From Miltoncostaea sp050250915 (lineage in GTDB: Bacteria > Actinomycetota > Thermoleophilia > Miltoncostaeales > Miltoncostaeaceae), in assembly GCA_050250915.1 (NCBI GenBank), contig JBFWNT010000007.1, positions 62,001 to 126,000 of the forward strand: a stretch of DNA of 64,000 nt, read 5' to 3'. A program made the position numbers and the translations under genes. Under the pieces are notes generated by a model, which searched no databases, was not told the origin of the DNA, and saw only the letters and a program-made list of their open reading frames with translations. Below, one piece after another: positions 8,423-16,722 of the stretch (its first letter is position 1; each line of letters begins with the position of its first letter).

Positions 8423-9435
8423 TGCAACTCGGGATGATCGGACTCGGCCGGATGGGGGCCAACATCGTCCGCCGCCTCATGCGCGACGGACACGAGTGCG
8501 TCGTCTACGACGTCAACGCCGACGCCATCACGGAGCTGCAGGGCGAGGGCGCTATCGGCGCGCGCTCCCTGCAGGAGATGGCGGAGAAGCTCGACGCGCC
8601 GCGCGCCGCGTGGGTGATGGTGCCCGCCGCCTACGCGGGCTCGACCGCGGAGGACATCGGCCAGTACCTGGAGGCCGGCGACACGATCATCGACGGCGGC
8701 AACTCGTACTACCACGACGACATCGCCCGGGCGAAGGCGTTCGCCGAGCGCGGCATCCACTACCTGGACGTGGGCACCAGCGGAGGCGTGTTCGGCCTGG
8801 AGCGCGGCTACTGCATGATGATCGGCGGCGACACCGAGGCGGTGCAGCGCCTCGACCCGATCTTCCGGACCCTCGCCCCCGGCGTGGACGCCGCGGAGCG
8901 CACCCCCGGCCGCACCGGCGAGCCGGTCCAGCCGGAGATGGGCTACCTCCACTGCGGACCGGCCGGCGCCGGCCACTTCGTGAAGATGGTCCACAACGGG
9001 ATCGAGTACGGGATCATGGCCGCGTACGCCGAGGGCCTCGGCGTCCTCAAGCGGGCGAACGTCGGCAAGTCGGAGCAGGAGCACGACGCCGAGACCACCC
9101 CGCTCCGCCACCCCGAGATGTACCAGTACGACATCGACACGGCCGCCGTCGCCGAGGTGTGGCGCCGCGGCTCGGTGATCTCGTCGTGGCTGCTCGACCT
9201 GACGGCGATCGCGCTGATGGAGGACCCGGAGCTCGCCGGGTTCAGCGGCCGGGTGTCCGACTCGGGCGAGGGCCGCTGGACGATCGCCGCGGCCGTGGAC
9301 GAGGGCGTCCCCGCCCACGTGCTGACCGCCGCGCTCTACGAGCGGTTCAGCTCCCGCGGGGAGGCGCACTACGCCGACAAGCTCCTGTCCGCCATGCGCA
9401 AGCAGTTCGGCGGCCACGACGAGAAGAAGGCCTGA
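8422..9435 (+). CDS. gnd: 6-phosphogluconate dehydrogenase, decarboxylating, short type
   Basis: Oxidises 6-phosphogluconate to ribulose-5-phosphate and CO2. An N-terminal Rossmann fold has GLGRMGANIVRRL and VVYDVN. DGGNSYYHDD, GTSGGVFGLERGYCMMIGG and the catalytic GAGHFVKMVHNGIEYG follow. At 337 residues it is the short form rather than the 470-residue enteric form. The Asp at the end of the second strand (YDVN), where NADP enzymes have Asn-Arg-Thr, suggests NAD preference; this is inference. The partner enzyme zwf is at 28574. A ribosome site (AAGGAGC) precedes the ATG. Confidence 0.93.
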   Translation: MQLGMIGLGRMGANIVRRLMRDGHECVVYDVNADAITELQGEGAIGARSLQEMAEKLDAPRAAWVMVPAAYAGSTAEDIGQYLEAGDTIIDGGNSYYHDDIARAKAFAERGIHYLDVGTSGGVFGLERGYCMMIGGDTEAVQRLDPIFRTLAPGVDAAERTPGRTGEPVQPEMGYLHCGPAGAGHFVKMVHNGIEYGIMAAYAEGLGVLKRANVGKSEQEHDAETTPLRHPEMYQYDIDTAAVAEVWRRGSVISSWLLDLTAIALMEDPELAGFSGRVSDSGEGRWTIAAAVDEGVPAHVLTAALYERFSSRGEAHYADKLLSAMRKQFGGHDEKKA

Positions 9436-9440
9436 CGCCG

Positions 9441-9758
9441 GTGAGCGTCGTCCGCATCAACGCGATCACCGTCCCGGCGGAGCGGGCGGAGGAGTTCGAG
9501 GCCCGCTTCGCCGCGCGCGCCGGCGAGGTCGGGAAGTCGCCCGGCTTCGAGGCGTTCGAGCTGCTCCGGCCCACGGACGACCGGGGCGTCTACCTCGTCT
9601 ACACCCGCTGGGCGAGTCAGGAGGCGTTCGACGCCTGGGTGTCGAGCTCGGCGTTCACCCGCGGCCACAAGGCCCACGAGACCCAGGGCCCCGTGTCGAG
9701 CCAGAGCGAGCTCTGGTCGTTCGAGGTGATCCAGCAGGAGGGCGCCCCGGCCGGCTGA
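9441..9758 (+). CDS. Antibiotic biosynthesis monooxygenase (ABM) domain protein
   Basis: A 105-residue single-domain protein of the dimeric alpha+beta ABM fold, with VVRINAITVPAERAEEF at the start and VYTRWASQEAFDAWVSS near residue 55. Relatives include quinol monooxygenases and HmoB/IsdG-like heme-degrading proteins. HmoB-like features are not decisive here, so the substrate is open. GTG at 9441 follows the gnd stop by 5 bases, so it is the last gene of the mazG-pgi-gnd unit. Confidence 0.8.
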   Translation: MSVVRINAITVPAERAEEFEARFAARAGEVGKSPGFEAFELLRPTDDRGVYLVYTRWASQEAFDAWVSSSAFTRGHKAHETQGPVSSQSELWSFEVIQQEGAPAG

Positions 9759-9776
9759 CTCCGGGACGATCCGCGC

Positions 9777-10178
9777 TCAGGGGCGGCGCGGGAAGGCGAC
9801 GACCCGGTCGCCGAACCCCGCCCGTCCCAGGCGTTCGTCCGTCGTGACCAGCGCGAGATCCAAGGCCTCGGCGAGCGCGATGTAGGCGGCGTCGTGAACG
9901 GTGATGCGTCCGCGGAGGTCCCACATCCGCCGGGTCAGCGGGGCGTGGGCGTACCGGACGATCGGGAGGTCCGTGAGCGCCTCGAGGGCCAGCGCGCCAC
10001 GCTCACCGTCGATCTCGCCGAGCAGGAGCCGCCGCCTCATGGCCGAGCCCACCTCGATGTCGAGCAGGTGCGGGGCGTGCATCTCCCCGACCGCTTCCAG
10101 TCGTTCGCGGACCCACTCACCCTTCTCGTCGATGTCCAGCAGCAGGTCGACGGCGGCAGACGCGTCGAGGACGATCAC
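9777..10178 (-). CDS. vapC: VapC-type PIN-domain ribonuclease toxin
   Basis: Probable Mg-dependent RNase toxin of a type II toxin-antitoxin pair. The 133 residues show the PIN acidic set: Asp5 in VLDAS, Glu42 in DIEVGSA, the Asp in VHDAAYIALA and the Asp in TTDERL. The start overlaps the antitoxin stop by 4 bases. Gene order (antitoxin first) and the palindrome upstream fit autoregulation by the complex. The RNA target cannot be read from sequence. Confidence 0.88.
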   Translation of the reverse strand: MIVLDASAAVDLLLDIDEKGEWVRERLEAVGEMHAPHLLDIEVGSAMRRRLLLGEIDGERGALALEALTDLPIVRYAHAPLTRRMWDLRGRITVHDAAYIALAEALDLALVTTDERLGRAGFGDRVVAFPRRP

Positions 10179-10405
10179 CCGAGATCGCGCCAGCGGCGGA
10201 TGATGTCCGCCGACGACTCGGTCACCTCGACGGCCGGCAGCTCACGGATCCGGGCGAGGACCTCATCCATCGAGGGTCGCTCCGCGACCTTGGTCACCTC
10301 CGCACGAAGGTAGTCGGAGAGCGAGAGTCCGAGCTCGTCGGCCTTCGCGACCAAGGCCCGGTGCACCTCGTCCGGGACGTGGCGGATCTGGATCATCTTC
10401 GCCAT
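10175..10405 (-). CDS. vapB: VapB-type antitoxin, ribbon-helix-helix
   Basis: Neutralises the neighbouring PIN toxin and represses the operon. The N-terminal MIQIRHVPDEVHRALVAKA and LSLSDYLRAEV segments form a ribbon-helix-helix DNA-binding domain of the FitA/VapB kind. The C-terminal part (AVEVTESSADIIRRWRDL) would wrap the toxin. The ATG at 10405 is preferred; an in-frame GTG two codons upstream (10411) is possible. The operator palindrome ends a few bases upstream. Confidence 0.86.
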   Translation of the reverse strand: MAKMIQIRHVPDEVHRALVAKADELGLSLSDYLRAEVTKVAERPSMDEVLARIRELPAVEVTESSADIIRRWRDLG

Positions 10406-10413
10406 GACCACGA

Positions 10414-10440
10414 GGATTGCATGTGCGGCACATGCAATCC
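10414..10440. promoter_or_regulatory. Perfect palindrome, probable VapBC operator
   Basis: GGATTGCATGTGC and its exact reverse complement are separated by one base, making a 27-base dyad directly upstream of vapB. AT-rich steps and position match operators of ribbon-helix-helix antitoxins. It is not a terminator: it lies at the 5' end of the leftward operon and has no tail. Confidence 0.75.
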
Positions 10441-10445
10441 AGGGA

Positions 10446-10483
10446 GGGCGGCCCCGGCCGGCTGATGCCGGCCGGGGCCGCCC
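10446..10483 (-). terminator. Terminator hairpin of the 5'-nucleotidase gene
   Basis: A perfect 17-base stem (GGGCGGCCCCGGCCGGC and complement) with a TGAT loop lies 3 bases beyond the stop of the leftward nucleotidase gene. It is U-less but extremely stable. Confidence 0.75.
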
Positions 10484-10486
10484 CCG

Positions 10487-12304
10487 TCACGGCAGGCGCG
10501 TGACCCGGTCCGGGGTGGGCCCGGTGACCGGCTGGCGCGACGTCAGGTAGAAGTTCAGCGCGTCCAGGTCGCTGCCGCCGCCCACGCGGTCGGTGCCGTC
10601 GCGGAGCACCGTGAACCCGTCGCCGCCGTCGGCGAGGAACGAGTTGACGGTCACCCGGTAGGACGCCGCGGGGTCCACGGGGAGGCCGTTCAGCGTGATC
10701 GACGCCGGGTCGACCTTCTGCCCGACCGGCGCGGACGCCGACCAGGAGTAGGCGAACCCGTTCGACACCCCGAGGTGCAGGAAGCGGACGGACCCGTCGG
10801 TCTGGGTGGTCCACTGCTGCTCCAGCATCGTCTCGATCTGGGCGCCGGTGAGCGTCATGCACACCAGCAGGTTCCCGAACGGCTGGACCGTGAAGGACTC
10901 GCCGTAGGTCACGACGCCGTCGCCCTCGCCCGCCGGGCTCGACGGGAACGTCAGGTCGGCGCGGACGCCGCCCGGGTTCATGAACGCCATCTGGGCGCCG
11001 CCCTCCTCGGCGACGGAGGTGGCGGAGAGCTGCGCGTCGGCGATCAGGTCACCGAGCGAGGACTCCGTGTCGCGGGTGGTGCTGCGGGTGATCGCGGCGG
11101 TGATGGTGCCGACCGGCCTGTTGGCGATCGGGGCCGACAGGCCCTCCCACTTGGCGATCGTCGCCGTCTGCGCCGGGTCGGGCGTCACGTCGCGCGTGAC
11201 CGCGTGGTTCACGCTGGTGACCGACGCCCGCACCACGTCCTTCGTGCGCCTGCTCAGGTTCAGCTCGGTGTCGGTGACCACCCGGCCGAACGACGACGCG
11301 CTGGTGACCCAGCGGGCCGCGCCCGAGGGGTCGGGGACGACGCACGTGTAGGGCTGGTGGGTGTGGCCGGTCACGACCATGTCGATCTTCGGCGACAGGT
11401 CCTGCGCGATCTTCACGATCGGGCCCGACAGCCCTGAGGTGCCGTCGGTGCAGCGGTAGTCGTACGGCGCGCCCGTGGGCGGCAGGCCGCCCTCGTGGAG
11501 CAGCACCACGATCGCCTTCACGCCGCGCTTGGACAGGAAGTTCGCGGCCGTGTCGGCGGTCGCCACCTCGTCGCCGAAGTCCACGTCGCGGATCCCGGCC
11601 TGGGCCACCAGCTCCGGGGTGCCCTCGAGGGTCATCCCGATGAAGCCGACCTGGATCCCCTTCACCGTCCTGATCGTGGTGGGGGGGAGCACGGTGCGGC
11701 CCGTGGGCGCCGAGAACCAGCTGCCGTAACGGGGCGCCCCCGCGGGCTTCGGCGGCGTGACGCCGTCCTTGTAGGTGACGTTCGCGGCCAGGTACGTGAA
11801 CTTCGTCCCGCCGTACCCGTCCGCGTCGAAGCACCCCTCCGTGGGGTGGCAGCCGCCGTACTTCATGCGCAGCAACTCGGTGACGCCCTCGTCGAACTCG
11901 TGGTTGCCGACGCTGGAGACGTCCAGGCCGAGCGTGTTGAGCGTCTCGACGCTCGGCTCGTCCTTGAACAGCCCGGAGAGGAACGGGGAGCCGCCGATCA
12001 GGTCGCCCGCCGCCACCGTCAGCGTGTTGGGGTGGCCCTCGCGGAGCTGCTTCAGATGAGTCGTGAGGTACTCCACGCCGCCCGCCGGGATGGTGGTCCC
12101 GGCGGCCGTGAGCAGGTTGCCGTCGCTGCCCGTCGGCGGCTGGAGGTGGCCGTGGTAGTCGTTGAACGACAGGAGCTGGAGCGGCACGGTCTTCGCGGGC
12201 GCCTTCGGCGCGGCGGCCGCGACGTCGGCGCCGATGCCGGCCACCGCGGTGGCGAGCGCGACGGCGCCGAGTCCCATCGCGCGTGTGCGTGACTGACGTC
12301 TCAT
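10487..12304 (-). CDS. Secreted 5'-nucleotidase/2',3'-cyclic phosphodiesterase family protein (UshA type)
   Basis: Probable extracellular phosphate-releasing nucleotidase. A signal peptide spans about residues 1-31 (RAMGLGAVALATAVAG, then AAAA cleavage region). The metallophosphatase domain shows LSFNDYHGHL, GDLIGGSPF, GNHEFDEG, VLLHEGG and VTGHTHQPYTC. The C-terminal substrate-binding domain shows SLGDLIADAQ, MNPGGVRADL, QPFGNLL and FLADGGDGF. At 605 residues it is full length. It is transcribed alone, with its own terminator. Exact substrate range is unknown. Confidence 0.92.
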   Translation of the reverse strand: MRRQSRTRAMGLGAVALATAVAGIGADVAAAAPKAPAKTVPLQLLSFNDYHGHLQPPTGSDGNLLTAAGTTIPAGGVEYLTTHLKQLREGHPNTLTVAAGDLIGGSPFLSGLFKDEPSVETLNTLGLDVSSVGNHEFDEGVTELLRMKYGGCHPTEGCFDADGYGGTKFTYLAANVTYKDGVTPPKPAGAPRYGSWFSAPTGRTVLPPTTIRTVKGIQVGFIGMTLEGTPELVAQAGIRDVDFGDEVATADTAANFLSKRGVKAIVVLLHEGGLPPTGAPYDYRCTDGTSGLSGPIVKIAQDLSPKIDMVVTGHTHQPYTCVVPDPSGAARWVTSASSFGRVVTDTELNLSRRTKDVVRASVTSVNHAVTRDVTPDPAQTATIAKWEGLSAPIANRPVGTITAAITRSTTRDTESSLGDLIADAQLSATSVAEEGGAQMAFMNPGGVRADLTFPSSPAGEGDGVVTYGESFTVQPFGNLLVCMTLTGAQIETMLEQQWTTQTDGSVRFLHLGVSNGFAYSWSASAPVGQKVDPASITLNGLPVDPAASYRVTVNSFLADGGDGFTVLRDGTDRVGGGSDLDALNFYLTSRQPVTGPTPDRVTRLP

Positions 12305-12405
12305 CCGGCCTCCCTGGGCACATGGGGCGATGACCGGACCTACCCTGTCAGCGCCGCCCGGTCACGTGTGTGACGGTACTGCAACCCTCGGCGGGCGCCA
12401 CACGA

Positions 12406-12900
12406 TCAGAGGATCCGGGCGCCGCGCTCCAGGTCCAGCAGCAACCGCTTGCGGCCCAGCCCGCCGCCGTAGCCGCCGATGCGGCCGCCGCTCGCGACCA
12501 CCCGGTGGCAGGGGATGACGATGGCGATCGGGTTGCTGCCGAGGGCGTTGCCGGCGGCGCGGAAGGCCCGCGGGTTGCCCGCCTCGGCGGCGATCTCGGC
12601 GTACGTGCGGGTCTCGCCGTAGGGGATCTGGGAGGTCGCCTCCAGCACCGCGCGCGCGAAGCCCCGCACCAGCGTCCAGTCGAGGGGCATGTCGAACTCG
12701 CGGCGGGTCCCGGCGAAGTACTCCTCCAGCTGGCGGCGCACCGGATCGAGGGCCGTCGGGTCGACCTCCTCGAGCGCCTCCTCGTCGTCGTCGCGGTACG
12801 CCAGCATCATCAGGCCGCGGCTGCTCGCGGCCGCCAGGAGCGGCCCGGCCGGCGAGGCGATGCGCTGGTAGACGACCTCGACGGAGGACACGCCGTCCAC
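12406..12900 (-). CDS. ogt: Methylated-DNA-protein-cysteine methyltransferase
   Basis: Suicide repair enzyme that removes O6-alkyl groups from guanine. The active site motif IVIPCHRVV is present, preceded by the helix-turn-helix region PYGETRTYAEIA and followed by GGYGGGLGRKRLLLDLE. At 164 residues it has the Ogt/Ada C-terminal architecture without AdaA. GTG at 12900 is used; a second GTG three codons in (12891) is better spaced from a GAGAGG sequence and may be the real start. Confidence 0.93.
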   Translation of the reverse strand: MDGVSSVEVVYQRIASPAGPLLAAASSRGLMMLAYRDDDEEALEEVDPTALDPVRRQLEEYFAGTRREFDMPLDWTLVRGFARAVLEATSQIPYGETRTYAEIAAEAGNPRAFRAAGNALGSNPIAIVIPCHRVVASGGRIGGYGGGLGRKRLLLDLERGARIL

Positions 12901-12959
12901 CCTCTCACGCCGTCACGGCGGGGAGGGGACCGGACGCCGGAGGGATCACCACGGCCGGG

Positions 12960-12965
12960 TAGACT
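12960..12965 (+). promoter_or_regulatory. -10 element TAGACT upstream of eno
   Basis: TAGACT is followed by a leader of about 30 bases that ends in a CCGGAGAG ribosome site before the eno ATG. No clear -35 box is seen. Confidence 0.4.
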
Positions 12966-13002
12966 CGGCGGCCGAGCCCCGACGCCGAGCCCCGGAGAGC
13001 CG

Positions 13003-14280
13003 ATGTCCCAGATCGCCCGCGTGCACGCCCGCCAGATCCTCGACTCCCGGGGACAGCCCACCGTCGAGGTCGAGGTGGGGCTCGTGTCGGGCGCGGTCGG
13101 ACGGGCGGCGGTGCCGTCGGGGGCGAGCACCGGGGCGTTCGAGGCGCTGGAGCTGCGCGACGGCGACCCGTCGGCCTACGCCGGCAAGGGCGTGATGAAG
13201 GCGGTCGCCAACGTCGAGGACGAGCTGGCCGGCGTGCTCGTGGGCCGCGATGCGTCCCAGCAGGCCGTGATCGACCGGACGATGATCGAGTTCGACGGCA
13301 CGCCCAACAAGGAGCGCCTGGGCGCCAACGCCATCCTCGGCTGCTCGCTGGCCGTCGCCCAGGCCGCCGCCGCCGACGCCGGCCTGCCGCTCTACCGCTA
13401 CCTCGGCGGCGCGCGGGCCCACCGCCTGCCGGTGCCGATGATGAACATCCTCAACGGGGGCGCCCACGCCGACAACTCGGTGGACCTCCAGGAGTTCATG
13501 GTCGCCCCGGTCGGCGCGCGCACCTTCGCGGACGCGCTGCGGATGGGCGCCGAGGTCTACGCGGAGCTGAAGAAGGTGCTCCGCGCGCGCGGCCTGGCCA
13601 CCGGGGTCGGCGACGAGGGGGGCTTCGCGCCCGACCTGGAGAGCAACGAGGCCGCCCTGCAGGTCGTCATGGAGGCGATCGCCGCCGCGGGGTACACCCC
13701 GGGCGAGGAGATCGCGCTGGCGCTCGACCCCGCCACCACCGAGCTGTACCGCGACGGCGCGTACCACCTGGAGGGCGAGGGCCGCACCCTGACCCCCGCC
13801 GAGATGGTCGGGTACTGGGAGGAGCTGTGCGGGCGCTACCCGATCATCTCCATCGAGGACGGCATGGCCGAGGAGGACTGGGACGGCTGGGTGGCCCTCA
13901 CGCAGGCCCTGGGCGACCGGGTGCAGCTGGTGGGCGACGACCTTTTCGTGACCAACAGCCAGCGCCTGGCGAAGGGCATCGAGCTGGGCGCCGGCAACGC
14001 GATCCTGATCAAGGTCAACCAGATCGGCACCCTCTCGGAGACGCTCGCGGCGATGGACCTGGCGAGCCGCTCGGGCTACGCGTCGATGGTGTCCCACCGC
14101 TCGGGCGAGACGGAGGACACGTTCATCGCCGACCTGGCCGTCGCGACCGGGGCCGGCCAGATCAAGACCGGGGCGCCGTCCCGGAGCGAGCGGGTGGCGA
14201 AGTACAACCAGCTCATCCGGATCGAGGAGGGGCTCGGCCCCGCCTCGTCCTACCCGGGACGGTCGGCCTTCAGCGCGTGA
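13003..14280 (+). CDS. eno: Enolase
   Basis: Converts 2-phosphoglycerate to phosphoenolpyruvate. Motifs include ARQILDSRGQPTVEVEV, SGASTGAFEALELRD, GANAILGCSLA, the metal ligands in SIEDGMAEEDW and LVGDDLFVTN, catalytic Lys in LIKVNQIGTLSET and SHRSGETEDTFIADLAVA. At 425 residues it is full length. ATG at 13003 follows a ribosome site. The eno-ftsB-DUF501 order is common in Actinomycetota. Confidence 0.97.
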   Translation: MSQIARVHARQILDSRGQPTVEVEVGLVSGAVGRAAVPSGASTGAFEALELRDGDPSAYAGKGVMKAVANVEDELAGVLVGRDASQQAVIDRTMIEFDGTPNKERLGANAILGCSLAVAQAAAADAGLPLYRYLGGARAHRLPVPMMNILNGGAHADNSVDLQEFMVAPVGARTFADALRMGAEVYAELKKVLRARGLATGVGDEGGFAPDLESNEAALQVVMEAIAAAGYTPGEEIALALDPATTELYRDGAYHLEGEGRTLTPAEMVGYWEELCGRYPIISIEDGMAEEDWDGWVALTQALGDRVQLVGDDLFVTNSQRLAKGIELGAGNAILIKVNQIGTLSETLAAMDLASRSGYASMVSHRSGETEDTFIADLAVATGAGQIKTGAPSRSERVAKYNQLIRIEEGLGPASSYPGRSAFSA

Positions 14281-14391
14281 GCATCCGGGGGGCAGGAACG
14301 CGGTGGGCGGGGGCCAATCCCGAGATGACCGGGGCCCGCGGGCCCGATCCGACCTCCCGGGACCGCAGCGATCCGAGTCAGGCGAATCATC

Positions 14392-14697
14392 GTGGCGGGG
14401 GTGCTGACCGCGCTCCTGCTCGGCTACATCGGGCCGGTGCGGGGCTACCTGGAGCAGCGCTCGACGCTGCGGCAGGAGCAGGCGCGCCTGCACGACCTGG
14501 AGCAGACGCGCGACGCGCTGCGCACCCAGATCGCCGACCTGGGCCAGCCCGCCGTGCTGGAGGCGCGCGCCCGCGAGCTGGGGCTGGTCGAGCCCGGGGA
14601 GCGGGCGTTCGTGGTGCGCGGGGACATCGACCCGAAGCCGCCCCCGGAGCCGACGGATGACGGCGGCAGCTTCGGGTGGCTCACCGGACTCTTCTGA
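14392..14697 (+). CDS. ftsB: Septum formation initiator FtsB/DivIC family
   Basis: Bitopic divisome protein linking FtsL and FtsQ. A single membrane helix (VLTALLLGYIGPV) is followed by a leucine-zipper-like coiled coil (about residues 22-50) and the DivIC motif ARELGLVEPGERAFVV. The tail is Pro/Asp-rich. No other in-frame start codon follows the stop at 14326, so GTG at 14392 is used; the preceding codons (RRII) look family-like, so a rare start just upstream is possible. The 3' end overlaps the next gene by 41 bases. Confidence 0.85.
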   Translation: MAGVLTALLLGYIGPVRGYLEQRSTLRQEQARLHDLEQTRDALRTQIADLGQPAVLEARARELGLVEPGERAFVVRGDIDPKPPPEPTDDGGSFGWLTGLF

Positions 14698-15136
14698 CCG
14701 CGCCGCCGTCGCGGCGCTGCTCGGGCGCACGCCGTTCACCGACTTCCGCGTGGCGGTGCGCTGCCCCCACGGCGGCCCGGCGGTGGTGCGCAACCCGCCG
14801 CACGACCTGCGCGGGCGGCCCTTCCCGACCCGCGACTGGCTGACGTGCCGGGCGCTGGCGGAGGCCGTCAGCCGCCTGGAGGCGGAGGGCGGCGTGCGGA
14901 TGCTGGAGGCCGACCCGGAGATGGCGGGGCCGCTGGCCGAGGCGCACGCCCGCCACGGCGCGCTGCACGACGGCTACCGGGTCGCGGGCATGGGGGACCC
15001 GGCGCACGTGAAGTGCCTCCACGCGCACCTGGCGTTCGCGATGGACGAGGGCGGCTCCCCGGTGGGCGACTGGATCGCGGCGCGGACCGACCTGGCGTGG
15101 CCGGACGTCTGCTGCGTCACGCGGGTCGGCGGATGA
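14657..15136 (+). CDS. DUF501 family protein
   Basis: Conserved actinobacterial protein of unknown function, 159 residues. Recognisable segments are LLGRTPFTDFRVAVRCPHGGPAVV, the Arg-rich PTRDWLTC, and HVKCLHAHLAFAMDEG with a Cys-x-His-x-His pattern that could bind metal, then CCVTRVG at the end. It usually lies between ftsB and exopolyphosphatase-type genes. The ATG at 14657 overlaps ftsB; the stop overlaps the next start (ATGA). Confidence 0.82.
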   Translation: MTAAASGGSPDSSDRAAVAALLGRTPFTDFRVAVRCPHGGPAVVRNPPHDLRGRPFPTRDWLTCRALAEAVSRLEAEGGVRMLEADPEMAGPLAEAHARHGALHDGYRVAGMGDPAHVKCLHAHLAFAMDEGGSPVGDWIAARTDLAWPDVCCVTRVGG

Positions 15137-15459
15137 GCCCCCGGCCGCGGGAGGCGGCGATTGCGGCCGCACGCTTCCAGTGGGAGGACGGCCTGGCCCG
15201 GCTCGCGGAGCCGGCGCCGGCGGCGGTCGCCCGCGCGCGGCGCCGGATCGTGGAGGCCGTGCACGAGGAGCTGCGGCGGCGGGTGGGGCTCACCTTCACC
15301 ACGGCGCAGCTGGTCGAGGTCTACGACGGCGCCTCGCGGTGGTACCTCGACCTCGCCGCCCGGATCGCCCCCCGCGAGCCGGACGCCTGGGAGCCGTCGG
15401 CGGCCCTCGACGGCGCGTTCGCCACGTACGCGCGCCAGGCATCGGACGCGCGCCTGTGA
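15133..15459 (+). CDS. Hypothetical protein, helical, 108 residues
   Basis: No family recognised with confidence. The protein is Ala/Arg-rich and helical, with a WEDGLARL segment near residue 18 and LTFTTAQLVEVYDGASRWYLDLA in the middle. It is translationally coupled on both sides (ATGA with the DUF501 gene, GTGA with the next gene). Comparable small proteins sit downstream of ftsB-DUF501 in relatives, so a link to the cell envelope is possible but unproven. Confidence 0.65.
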   Translation: MSPRPREAAIAAARFQWEDGLARLAEPAPAAVARARRRIVEAVHEELRRRVGLTFTTAQLVEVYDGASRWYLDLAARIAPREPDAWEPSAALDGAFATYARQASDARL

Positions 15460-15701
15460 GCACCAGCAACCCCGGATCACCGCGCCCCCGCCCGCGCCGG
15501 CCCCCCAAGCGGAAGATCCGCCTGGCGCTGGCGCTCGTGCTGGTGGCGGTCGCCCTGGTCGGCGGGATCGTGATCGGCTACGCCGCCCGGGGCGACTCAC
15601 CGCCGGGGGCCGCCGTGACCGAGTCGCGGACCGTCCCCGTGGTGACCGTCACCGTGCCGGAGGGCAGCGTCACCGCGCCGACCTCCACCACGGCGCCGTA
15701 G
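15456..15701 (+). CDS. Small single-pass membrane protein
   Basis: An 81-residue protein with a Pro/Arg-rich N-terminus (about 25 residues), one membrane helix (ALALVLVAVALVGGIVIGYA) and a Thr/Val/Pro-rich external tail. Positive residues before the helix predict N-in topology. Last gene of the eno-ftsB group; its stop is 4 bases from the stop of the convergent gene. Function unknown. Confidence 0.62.
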   Translation: MSTSNPGSPRPRPRRPPKRKIRLALALVLVAVALVGGIVIGYAARGDSPPGAAVTESRTVPVVTVTVPEGSVTAPTSTTAP

Positions 15702-15705
15702 GGCC

Positions 15706-16722
15706 TCAAGGATCGGCGCCGGCCCGGGGGCGCCGGGGCGCGCCGGGGGCGGGGGCGGTCCACATCTCGGCGAGCTGCGGGTCGCTGGTCTCGCCGCGCT
15801 CGATCAGGGCGTGGATCTGGGGCAGGGCGCGGACGTTGAGCGAGATGTGCCGCTGGCCCACGCTGGGCTTCTCGATGAGCATCCCGGCGCGGATGAGCGC
15901 CTCGCCCACCTCCAGGGCCTGGCGGCGGTCGTGGGCGGCGGCGCCGCGCGCGAAGTGGTCGAACTCGGTGTGGTAGCCGGGGCCGACCTTCCCCATGCGG
16001 AGCATCCGCTGCAGCACCACGCGGGCGTGGCGGCGGCGCGGGCAGGGGTCGTCCTCGATCCGCAGGCTCGGGGCGGCCTCGGGTTCAGGCGGCGGGGCGG
16101 TGCCGAGGCCCTGGGCGCGCAGCAGCGGGACCAGGTCCGGCTCGTGCGTGCCCTCGTCGAACGGCATCCCCTGCGCGGCGAGCGCGAGGGCCACGTCGAC
16201 CGGGTGCCGGTGCAGCTCGCGCGCCATGCGCGCCAGGCCGGTGGTGCCGGTGGCGTCGTCGGGGGCGAGCGGCACGGGGGCGCCGCCGACCGGCACGTCG
16301 TCCGGGAGCTCGGCGAGCAGGGCCGGCACCTCCGCCAGGGCGTCGCCGGCCACGTCCTCCACCAGCCACGGCAGCACGAGCGCGACGTAGCCGTGCCAGT
16401 CGCACAGCGCGATGGCACCCGGGTCGGCGTCGAGGGGGTCGACGGCGACGCCGATGGCGGCGGCCAGGAGGTGCGCGGCGTGGCGGGGCGCGAACGCGCG
16501 GGCGTGGCCGGTGGTGAGCGGCAGCACCCAGGCGGGATCGCCGAGGGGCGTGTGCCCCGACCAGATCCAGAACACCGGGACCTTGTCGTGGATCGTCCCG
16601 CACGAGGCCTCGAGGGTCTTGATGACGGCCTCGTCGCGGTCCCCGCGCTGCCAGGCCCACAGCCCGCGGGCGACCTCACCGGGGTGACGCAGCAGATCGC
16701 TCTTCGTCACGCTGGTCGCCAT
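15706..16722 (-). CDS. Conserved hypothetical protein, 338 residues
   Basis: No family recognised. The start MATSVTKSDLLRHPGEVARGLWAWQRGD is followed by a globular region rich in Trp and His (FWIWSGHTPLG, CDWHGYVALVLPWLVED) and a C-terminal segment that resembles a winged helix (QALEVGEALIRAGMLIEKPS, RHISLNVRALPQIHALIE). The tail is Pro/Arg-rich. The ATG shares a base with the upstream stop (TGATG), so it is co-translated with the 16722-17291 gene, and probably forms a leftward unit with fhlB and fliK. Confidence 0.7.
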   Translation of the reverse strand: MATSVTKSDLLRHPGEVARGLWAWQRGDRDEAVIKTLEASCGTIHDKVPVFWIWSGHTPLGDPAWVLPLTTGHARAFAPRHAAHLLAAAIGVAVDPLDADPGAIALCDWHGYVALVLPWLVEDVAGDALAEVPALLAELPDDVPVGGAPVPLAPDDATGTTGLARMARELHRHPVDVALALAAQGMPFDEGTHEPDLVPLLRAQGLGTAPPPEPEAAPSLRIEDDPCPRRRHARVVLQRMLRMGKVGPGYHTEFDHFARGAAAHDRRQALEVGEALIRAGMLIEKPSVGQRHISLNVRALPQIHALIERGETSDPQLAEMWTAPAPGAPRRPRAGADP

